Assembly: GCA_037976565.1 (NCBI GenBank)
Contig: CP137682.1
Coordinates: 23,266,973-23,330,972 of the forward strand
Source of the DNA: Mesocentrotus franciscanus
Lineage: Eukaryota > Echinodermata > Echinoidea > Camarodonta > Strongylocentrotidae
Direction of reading: 5' to 3'
DNA: 64,000 nucleotides
Positions within the stretch are counted from its first letter, which is position 1; every line of letters begins with the position of its first letter. Shown here one piece after another: positions 56,801 through 64,000 of this stretch. The notes below the pieces were generated by a model, which did no database searches, was not told the origin of the DNA, and worked only from the letters and a program-made list of their open reading frames with translations. The translations under genes and the position numbers were made by a program.

Positions 56801-59800
56801 TTTATCCTTCACAGGTTTAACCTTTGCCCCAACTTTGGGATCTTTCTTCCCATATTCCCTTGGTGTCATCAGAAGCATGTTTGTGGGGTACTCTTTCTGA
56901 GGAGGTGGTGGCGGAGCCTCTGAAACTGCTTTCTTAGGCCCAGATGGACCGGATGATGGCTTTGACTCTGATTTTACATCTGCATCCACTTTTGCATCTT
57001 GAGCCTTCTCTAGGATAGGAGGGCTGGGAGATCTTTTACGTTTCAGGGCTGCAGACTTTGGAGTCGAGGCCTTCACACTTCCATCAGAATCTGGTTTTGG
57101 GTCTTTGGTCTGGGTGGTATCTTCTGCAACCACATAGACAGATGATGGCTCAGGCAGGAGATTGGTTTCTTTTTTCAATATAGATTTCAGAGGTGAAGGT
57201 TCCTTAGGCTTCGCTCAGGGCTCGATTTCTGATCTCCAGTTAAAGCATTTGTCTTTGATGAATCGTCCCTGATAGGTGAGGTGAGCATTTCAGCTTTTGA
57301 ATCCTTGGGTTCTCTTGGATCACTTGAATTTCTTGGATCTCTTGGATCCCTTGGATCTCTAGGATCTCGTGCCGATGAGACTGATGATCCTCTACCAGGA
57401 CCCAACTTGTAGCTAGAACCAGACTGGCTAGAATTCAATCCTGCATTTGGTCTGTTGCTGTTCTGATGAAGCAATGACAGGCGATTGTGATCTTTGCCCG
57501 GTCGAATAAGTGGTACACCATGTTTCTTCTCTTGACCTTGTTCCGGATGAGAGCTGTTCTCCAGGCGAGCTAAATCCTGATCAAAGATACTGCTTCGCCT
57601 CACACGAGAACGTAATGCATCCAGAGGATCTTCAAACTCCTCTTTCTTCTGACCCTCTGGGAGGATAATTGCGGGCAAGCTGTCCGATTCTGAGTTTCGG
57701 GGCTTCTTCTTTAACCTGGCATACAGAGGTCCCAACCTTGCTTTATTTCCAAATAACTCTGCCTTCAGATCAGTAGGTGCTCCAGGAGTCCCAGGTGTTG
57801 TAGGTGTGGCTGGAGGAGTACAGGTGATACTTGTTAAATTGTTCAACTTATCTTTCAATAAGAGGTCAGTTTTTACTCCATCCTTGGTTATTTCACCACT
57901 CTCTTCCTCTTTCTTTAACCTCTCAAGTGTTGCCAGTGACTTGGCCTTCTGAGTCCTCTGCCTCTCCTCCTCTTGTTTCATCATAGCATCCACTGTCCTG
58001 AGACGTTCCTCCAGAGCCCGCTCTGGGGATGAAAAGTGGTCCTTTAGTTCAGGAGGCAGTTTGGTTCTCATTTCAGTACTCTCTGGTTGCCGGGGTGTGA
58101 CCGCGCTGATACTAAGCTTGGCCGATGCACAGAGAGCAGATTCAATTATTCCATCTTTCCCGAAAATGGGGTCTCTGGAGAAGTCTTTGGCATAAGGTGA
58201 TTCTTTGTGAAGAGGCAAGTCTTTGCTCGTGAAGGTGATTTCTCGACTCAGTGGCACCACCTCTTTACCAAAACCAAGTTCCTTGATGATCGGCGAATCC
58301 TTTCTTGGCAAAGAGAACGGAAAACCATCCGAAGGGAATAGGAGTGGTTTCTCTGCTTTTACCGGTGTCACTGCTGGGCTTAGTAATGGTGCTGAAGCAG
58401 TAGGAGAAAGATTCTCACTGACAGTCACAGAGATGTTTTGGTGAGGAGGCCTCGGTGAGAGCATCGGAAGTGATTCCACATCGTTTTGGACAGGATTCGA
58501 TGTGGTCACATCCAACTGAGGAAATGTTCCTTGTGATAACCTCTTATCAAGTTCAGTCATCTCCTCACCACCTGAAATATCTTTCTTTCTCCTTTTCTTC
58601 TGTCTGGTCCTCGGATGTCATTTCTTGGATTTTGTCGACAGAATCGATCCTCACATCAGTCTTTTCTTTGACAGTTCCTGCACTAAGTGTCTTAAGGTCA
58701 TCTTCACTGCTTCTGTGTCTCGATCGGTACATTCGCTTGGCAAGGTTATCCTCACCTGAGGAAGGGAACATGGCGTCAAGCTGTTTTCTGCGAATACTTG
58801 GAAACTCGACAGGGAATAGCCGTATCAGCTTCCACTCTATTTCCACATTTTCAGTGGACTGGTCAAGCTTTGGTTTAGGTTTGGGCGTCTCGGAATCATG
58901 CAAGGCCATCTTTGCCTCACCAATCTTTTCATTCTCTTCAACTTGTTCAGTGATAGATGAAGTGAAAGAGTCTCTGCTGGTGTTTGCACTGGTTGTTGTT
59001 TGCAACAAGGTAGGTAGCGATGATGACAGGGTTGGAGTTGGAGGAGTATGAGATGATGTTGAAGGTAAAGAATCCTGAGTACTTGTATGCTCCTGCTGTT
59101 GCTTCTGCTGCTCAAAGGACTTCCTAGCTGCCTCCATTTGCTTTCGATAACTTAAACTTGCATTAATCTGTGGTTTTTCAAAAGTGTCAACGGGCGGTGT
59201 TGATAGAGAAGTGCCAGTTAAGGGTGGAGTCTCTGATTCACCGGTAGCCACAGGGGGCACTTGAGAGTTCCTTGCAAGGGCAAGCGCTAGTTCCTCATCT
59301 GATGGGACTGTTTCTTGATCACTTGAGCTAGCAATGCCCTCATCAGCATCTGTCAAGTGGGGAATGCGAACCTCCTGCGATCGGTTTCGGGGTGTGGAAT
59401 GTGAAGGGTGGCGATTCGCAATCAGTTTCTCAGTTCTATCGCGATGAGATTTCTTTGGTTTTTCAGAAAGGGCTTTCTTTCCCGATTCATCAGAGCTCTC
59501 TAATTTGACTCTGGGGACATCATCTGTTTTGACTATTCGGGTATTCGAGAGTTCATCATCAGACTCGCTATCTTTCTCCTTGTCATCCCAGAAGCTATTG
59601 CCATCAGTGCTACCAGGTTCAATGTTAAACGTTCTTTCACTTTGGGGCATGTCATATTTTAAGCCAAGACGGTCTTTGACCGGTCTGCTTGTGTCTATCA
59701 CTGTCCTAATGTCCAAACCAATGGACATTGCAGCGTCAACCTTTGGAATGTTTTCTTTATGACTAGAGGTGTTCTCATCTGGACTCAACTTCATTCTCGG

Positions 59801-62800
59801 AACTTTGGAAACAATAGACGGCAATTTTTCTGCAAACCCTTTGTCCTTCCGTAGCTTTGTTATGTCAATGATAGGACTGTTATCACTAAATCTCTGCTTT
59901 CGTGCTTCCAGTTTCCGCTGCATTTCCACCTCATCATTTGAGATAACAACGGATTGCAACTGTTCTGAGTCAAGCTTTCTGCGTTTCCTTGCCTGCTCAC
60001 TAGGTTCACTGTTCACTGTCTTGTTGCTCAAAGTTCTGTTGATCTCTGCAGATACCTCTTTGGATTTCACTTCAACTTTAACATCTGCTACAGTTCTATC
60101 TTTCACTTCTTTGCACTTTTTCTTCTCCTTCAAATCACTATCCTCGGCTGTACTCCTCTTCTCCACCTTTTCTTTCACTTTCTCAGACTTCCGTAACTTT
60201 TCAGTAGTCCTTTCTACCTTCCTATCAGAGTCTAATTTCTCACGCTTCACCACCAAATCGTCAGAATCTCGCACAATATCCGCTTTCCTTGATTTTAACT
60301 TGGATTTCCGGTGCGATTCTGTCCTTTCGGAGGAGGAACTCCTCTCTTCACTATCCACAAATTTGCTCTTCCAGGGTTTGTCATCCCTGTAGCCATCTTC
60401 TGAGTTTGGGCTTCGCATGACCGGCGTGAAAGACCCTTCCTTGTTTTGGACGTTGATGGTGCTGCGTGGTGTTCTTTTCCTGCTGACTGGAGGGCTTACG
60501 CTTCTGGCACTGTAAGGACTGTCATCATCATGAGAATCTAGACTGGCACTCCGTCTTCTCCTGTCATACCTGTGTTGCAACAAACAAGATGAAGAACAAT
60601 AAATATAAAGAATATCCCTCCAAAGTCGAATCTGAATCTTGAACTTTTAGGGCCTTGTACATGTTTGTACAATTGTGTTTAAATCATACCAGATTTTAAC
60701 CACTAAAAGCTTTCAGCATGGCATTTTTTAGATAACAGATATTATTCTTTTTAATATTCAATGAAAATAAAGTCCCATCTTCACTGTTCGGGATGGACAA
60801 GAACAAGTTGCTACAACTTGTAAATGAGCTTGCATGTCAACAATTCTTTTTTTCTTGCTATGAAATGTATATTGATTAAAATCTATAAAATATATTCAAC
60901 TCAATAACTCATTTATTTCAATTTTAAATATCAATCATGCCAAAGAGAATACTAGTCTAGCTATTTAAATCCTAACATGAAGGCAGGTCAATCCAAAGAC
61001 AATTAACTGGTACAGGAAACCCACCTATCATGAGGACTGAGACTCCTACTCCTGTCTTTGTACTGCTGTTCTCTCCTCTCTTGTTGATGAACCCCGTACT
61101 CCCTCAACTCCTTTGCGTACGAATCTTCCATCTCAAAGCTCCCGCCGCTGCTTCGTGAACCGACGAAATCGTCCTCCAGGTGCCGTGTGCTGGACTCGCC
61201 TCCGCTACCTGAGCGAAAGAACTCCAGTGACCCAGTCTGGCCCGGAGGGAAGGCTTCGTCCCCACTACCTGAGAAGTTGAAGCTGTTGCCATTGCCGCCG
61301 GTTCTTGAGGCAGAGCTGAACGCACTCTGGCTACGTCGCTCACGCCGATTCTCAAAGGGACTGAAGTTGCGGAACTCCCTGCTGGAAAATAGAAAAAAAA
61401 TCACTTTAATGTAAATGCTGTTATCATATCGACAAAAGAGTTTGTTACTCCAAAAAGTAAAAATGACAAGGTTTGGGGGTTACTGACACCGTGTACAATT
61501 TATTAAATTGGAGCCTCTTTATACAAAACAACCCAAACTTCACTCACAATCAGAACAGTGTTTGAAAAGAAGCAATTTATTGAGTTACTCCATGGCAATG
61601 TTACATAATCCAACATGGTACAACTTTGATCCAATATCAGATGAATTACTTATACATTATGATACAATGACAGACTGATCAATGTGCTTGCAGAGTAACA
61701 TGTCCATTTATTGAAGGGATCCACTATGTAGGTTATTCTCACAGCAATCTGTCCCGATGTGTAGTGAAAGTAATTCATAAATCTCTTTCCAACTATCAAA
61801 GTACAGAGATAACAAGGACTACAATATGGTCTTTGACACCCAAACTAACCTGGGAGTGGTTGCCCCAGCGGTGGAGCCGGTACCAGACGCGGCCCCAGAG
61901 ACCTGGCCATCGCGGAAGGCGGTTGGGGTCCTGTCGGCTCCACCTGACGGCGAGGGAGACCTGCTCCTCTGGTAGTAGACGGCTTGGCCCGTACGCTCCA
62001 TCCGGTCATAGAAGTGGTTCTGACATTCCCTGCTGGCAAAGTCAACCTGGGTTCAGACAGGAAAGGAGATGAAGTGAGATGAGAGTACAATCAGGTAAGT
62101 TGTGATAAATAATACATTCTAAAATGCAGAAGTACTCAATGAAAGAAATACTACAAGATTATAGAGCCAGACATGGACCTTGTAATCTCAATTTTTTAGG
62201 CATAAACACAAAACAAAACAAATGAGAGGTAGAAATAATTTAGATTTCCATCCTGAAAAGTAAAGTCTAACAATTGCAAACCTGGGGCCTGTTTCATAAA
62301 ACTTTTTATTTATAACAAATGCTAAATTTCTATGACAAATTTGCTCTCAGCCAATTAGATGCCATGACTTTCAGTAGCTTATAACAGTAACTTGTAACTT
62401 GTTATTGATATCAAGTTTTATGAAACAGGGTCTTGCACTACATGTGCATAACCTATAAGCACTGTGTGTATATATATGCCACAGTCTACACACATGCTAT
62501 CTCCATGCGAAGAGCCAAGATTGATATGCCGGGAGCCATCTGGGTGGACAGGTCCTAGCGTAGAGGAGTGTATAGCAATTATCTAGCATTTTTTTGCAGA
62601 CATTTAAACTACAACTCACCCAAAATCATGGATAGAATACCAAACAACCTTGAACATATATTTTTGATACAAAGAGAACAAAATGACACTACATTTAACA
62701 TGTTTCTTTCCAATTTCCTTTTCACTACCAAAACTGTACAAGCTTTATAAATCTCCATAAGAAAACATAAAGCCGAGTGACCCTGGTCATGGAGGACCAT

Positions 62801-63924
62801 TCAAACTGACCTTTGGCCTTCGATTTGAGATCTTGCCATTCTTCATCTCTTGGACAGCCTTCTGAGCATGCTCAATGTTGTAGAAGAAAACCAGCGCCAT
62901 CCCGGACCGCTTGTCCACAACCACCCGCGAGACCTGGCCGTAGCGGAGGTTGAAGAAGCGGCCAAGCGTCGTCTCGTTGGTAGAGGGAGCCAGACTGTCC
63001 AGCCACACGCAGTTGGTCGCCATGCTCTTGCCAAAACCAAGCTGCGAGGGTGAGAAAAGACTTGGTTATAAATACATGTCCCATGCTCGAAATAATTCAT
63101 GATGTTTCTATAAAAGTTGTACCGGTATTGCTATGAGTGACCAATCAGTATGTGCATTAAGATTGAAATGGGAGGGAGGGGGAGGGAGGGAGTAAAGAGA
63201 GGGGTAACAAAAAACCTAAAGGAAAAAAGGACGATTCCTACAAAGTAGATGAATAACACTTTGTATGAATATCAAATATGAGGGCCACAGTACGCATTTA
63301 ACTCTGAAATCATAGCTATCATCATGGCTGTGGGTAGTAATATCAAAATGGCTCCATACCATCGCCACCAACCATATATATCTTCTTCCTACTCATAGCG
63401 TTTCTTCATCTGATTTCTCAACCTCAATCTTAAAGCCCCACTGCACAACTTGTAGCTACATACTTGTAGCTCCCTCTATATAGAAAACAATGACAAAGCG
63501 GTGCCCGTTGGTCCCCCATGATCCTCTTTTTCTTATGTTAATTGAGAGCTGAGTTGATGTGATAACCACCCGTCAGGGACCAGCAGGGTGGTCTAATCCC
63601 TCCTGGCCAAACTAGTGCAGACAGGCTTTAACAGATTGAACATAACACATAGAGATACATCCAGTGTCGTAAAGTACCTATCAACAGTTACATCATGTGA
63701 TGTATAGTCACAAATATATATAAATATATTAAATATAAATATATATATATATGTTTATATAATCACTCCATATATAGTTACGACATTTATATAGTTACCT
63801 TGACTTTGTTCTTGCCTACATATTCCCCATCCAGCTTCTTTCTAGCCTTCACAACACTGTCAATGTTTGAAAACTGGAGAAACGCAAAGGGCTGAGCGCT
63901 CTGTGGTTTCTTGATTTCTATATG
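47734..63924 (-). CDS. SPEN: SPEN (split ends/SHARP) transcriptional repressor, 3' part
   Basis: Very large nuclear RNA-binding co-repressor scaffold. Its RRMs bind RNA and its C-terminal SPOC domain recruits SMRT/NCoR, histone deacetylase and other silencers; in animals it acts in Notch (RBPJ), nuclear-receptor and X-inactivation silencing (family knowledge). Eight exons are visible: RRM3 end, RRM4, two Ser/Arg/Gly-rich linker exons, an 11-kb exon, and three SPOC exons ending ...IAHLMIVIATAS, matching human SPEN ...SPHLMIVIASV. About 4,120 residues are coded here, already more than the 3,664 of whole human SPEN, so this protein is unusually long. Five frame breaks interrupt it (near 58580, 57207, 56245, 53395, 48306). 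The 5' exons with RRM1 and RRM2 lie beyond the window. Confidence 0.95.
48071..48140 (-). pseudogene. decayed copy of SPEN exon end and donor, intronic
   Basis: Resembles 48215-48284, which spans the 3' end of the SPOC exon and its donor: 'ctgagtttataacatctct' matches 'ctgagttaataacatttct', and the exon-end part is recognisable with several changes. The splice donor GT of the real exon is TT in the copy, so it cannot splice there. Confidence 0.7.
48244..48401 (-). CDS. SPEN: SPEN exon: SPOC middle, with frame break
   Basis: Encodes VEEESVVLLALPCGHDQTDV then IAQTNTLRVSFI. The family sequence then continues one base out as YLLSKQAAGIINVAPHGSQK (human ITYLQAKQAAGIINVPNPGS). One C is missing at about 48306. 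The length of 158 nt is one short of the 159 needed to join phase-0 exons on both sides. The donor is GTAGGG. Confidence 0.93.
48402..48980 (-). other. SPEN intron with MITE
   Basis: Holds the 143-bp element at 48693-48835. The rest is unremarkable. Confidence 0.6.
48693..48835. mobile_element. 143-bp MITE in SPEN intron
   Basis: Ends 'gccccgttacacaaag' and 'ctttgtgcatcagggc', with an interior of CAATCAAAA and TTGATT repeats. The terminus resembles the elements at 17143 and 34663. Confidence 0.7.
48981..49169 (-). CDS. SPEN: SPEN exon: SPOC start
   Basis: 63 codons, phase 0 both sides: RYPVMWQGVLALKNEAAAIQ, then MHYVSGSQSVAQ and PPLRVAQRMRLEPSQLDGVG. The basic patch QRMRLE corresponds to the Arg pair (R3552/R3554 in human SPEN) needed to bind phosphorylated SMRT/NCoR tails, so co-repressor binding is expected to be kept. 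Confidence 0.97.
49170..49589 (-). other. SPEN intron, no feature seen
   Basis: AT-rich with a TATATATA run near 49482. Canonical GTAAGT donor and TGCAG acceptor at its ends. Confidence 0.7.
49590..60569 (-). CDS. SPEN: SPEN giant exon (10,980 bp), four frame breaks
   Basis: One exon from acceptor 'caacacag' (60570-60571) to donor GTAAGT. Recognisable SPEN signatures in order: LEARKQRFSDNSPIIDITKL (human KLEARKRRFADSN), SYRKQMEAARKSFEQQ (human SYRKQMEQSRRKQQ), SSIFDQDLARLE (human SSIFEQDSKRLQ). A run of Arg-Asp-Pro repeats lies near 57320-57365. A Glu/Arg/Lys-rich probable single alpha-helix is at about 54560-55200. Sumo-type IKQEP and KKRRNSKRNSRGR follow, then an RGG/AT-hook-like segment (52341-52425), a Gln/Ala helix region and a long Pro/Gln/Met-rich stretch. 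Frame changes near 58580, 57207, 56245 and 53395 net to two extra bases, exactly what makes the exon phase close. It is longer than the human counterpart (about 8 kb). Confidence 0.93.
52160..52425 (-). other. SPEN RGG box and Gln/Ala-rich coiled region
   Basis: Codes for TRGRGGRSKGTRGGGRGRSR then two near-identical LQQQQRMHAE / LQQQQRIHAE units and an Ala/Gln stretch. RGG and AT-hook-like sequences suggest extra nucleic-acid contact (inference). It is part of the giant exon and not a separate gene. Confidence 0.7.
54560..55200 (-). other. SPEN Glu/Arg/Lys single-alpha-helix segment
   Basis: About 210 residues of repeating EEER(L/Q)R(K/E) blocks, e.g. RKEEERQRKEEERQ. Alternating acidic and basic quartets are typical of stable single alpha-helices. 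The hydrophobic frames on the opposite strand (e.g. 54526-55044) are its mirror image and not membrane proteins. Confidence 0.75.
60570..61024 (-). other. SPEN intron, no feature seen
   Basis: AT-rich with canonical splice ends; nothing else supported. Confidence 0.65.
61025..61378 (-). CDS. SPEN: SPEN exon: Ser/Gly/Arg-rich linker
   Basis: The acceptor is CAG at 61379-61380 (or 3 bp upstream at 61382-61383, a NAGNAG pair that would add one residue). It encodes REFRNFSPFENRRERRSQSA then GNGNSFNFSGSGDEAFPPGQ, ending KDRSRSLSPHDR with 2 nt into the next exon. SR-like dipeptides suggest phosphorylation (inference). Phase 2 in and 2 out. Confidence 0.88.
61379..61849 (-). other. SPEN intron, no feature seen
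   Basis: AT-rich; no repeat or alternative exon supported. Confidence 0.6.
61850..62046 (-). CDS. SPEN: SPEN exon: end of RRM4 and linker
   Basis: Starts VDFASRECQNHFYDRMERTG Q, the last strand and helix of RRM4 (human VDFANRESQLAFYHCMEKSG), then a Ser/Pro/Gly/Thr-rich linker with RSRSPSPSGG. Acceptor 'aacccag', donor GTTAGT, 197 nt. Confidence 0.93.
62047..62810 (-). other. SPEN intron with a palindromic MITE
   Basis: Contains the element at 62283-62433. The rest has no supported feature. Confidence 0.6.
62283..62433. mobile_element. palindromic MITE, copy 2
   Basis: Same family as 34663-34806: starts 'tggggcctgtttcataaaac' and ends 'gttttatgaaacagggtc', with the same interior. The two copies sit in introns of the two different genes. 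Confidence 0.87.
62811..63041 (-). CDS. SPEN: SPEN exon: RRM4
   Basis: 77 codons, phase 0 both sides. LGFGKSMATNCVWLDSLAPS then LGRFFNLRYGQVSRVVVDKR and SGMALVFFYNIEHAQKAVQE. It aligns with human SPEN LGFGKSMPTNCVWLDGLSSN and KGMALVLYNEIEYAQ (an RNP1-like strand), so this is RRM4, used in RNA recognition. Confidence 0.96.
63042..63798 (-). other. SPEN intron with dispersed repeat
   Basis: 63433-63537 is an inverted copy of the repeat at 30721-30855. A (GGGA)n-like patch lies near 63170-63195 and a TATATA stretch at 63715-63775. Confidence 0.6.
63433..63537 (-). repeat. dispersed repeat, second copy
   Basis: The reverse complement reads 'gaggatcatgggggaccaac', 'gggcaccgctttg', 'cattgttttctatataga', matching 30761-30853. 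Confidence 0.65.
63799..63924 (-). CDS. SPEN: SPEN exon: second half of RRM3
   Basis: 42 codons, phase 0: HIEIKKPQSAQPFAFLQFSN then IDSVVKARKKLDGEYVGKNK. It aligns with human AFVQYCDIASVCKAIKKMDG EYLGNNRLK. Acceptor 'cataacag', donor GTAACT. The coding sequence continues upstream beyond the right edge of the window. Confidence 0.95.
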
Positions 63925-64000
63925 CTGTTATGGAAAAATAGAAAATAAAATTAAACATCAGGATTCGATAGGAAAGAAAGGGATAATAATGAAAACAATA

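Noticed and set aside
52810..60392. Other + strand frames opposite the SPEN giant exon (e.g. 52810-53334, 53683-54219, 58455-59051, 59769-60392)
   Set aside because: All overlap conserved SPEN coding sequence on the other strand and have no domains.

Overview
This window is eukaryotic genomic DNA, most likely from a sea urchin or another ambulacrarian (inference). It holds two long intron-containing genes facing each other, introns full of short non-autonomous transposons and tRNA-derived SINEs, and one 500-base run of N (33501-34000). No prokaryotic, viral or organellar gene was seen.

Left and centre (about 11.3-39.5 kb, + strand): one p53/p63/p73-family gene, in at least twelve coding exons plus two alternative ones. 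It encodes an MDM2-type FxxxWxxL transactivation motif, a complete p53 DNA-binding domain with the zinc ligands and DNA-contact arginines, a tetramerisation helix, a Pro/Gln-rich segment and a C-terminal SAM domain, as in p63-alpha and p73-alpha. Two exons point to isoforms: a candidate internal first exon (20073-20213) that would replace the transactivation exons (a delta-N type), and a terminal exon (32576-32648) that would end the protein in a short basic tail in place of the SAM domain.

Right (about 47.7-63.9 kb and beyond, - strand): the 3' two thirds of a SPEN (split ends/SHARP) gene. It has part of RRM3, RRM4, a huge 11-kb exon of charged and low-complexity sequence, and three exons encoding the SPOC domain and stop. 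The 5' exons lie outside the window. The two genes converge, with 39.5-47.7 kb between their stop codons as 3' UTR and intergenic DNA.

Both genes carry reading-frame breaks inside otherwise conserved coding sequence (three in p53, five in SPEN). They lie mostly in homopolymer-like runs and are confirmed by splice-phase arithmetic. Draft-assembly indels are the likeliest cause, but any gene model drawn straight from this sequence will be truncated.

Left flank (1-11.3 kb) and introns: SINEs, inverted-repeat elements with clear target-site duplications (two hAT-like, one TTAA-type 3.4-kb nested element, one with TTATAA duplications), a 1.5-kb tandem array (6.9-8.4 kb), a 22-bp minisatellite, and several local tandem duplications. 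Three of these are decayed copies of coding-exon ends lying just 3' of the real exon.
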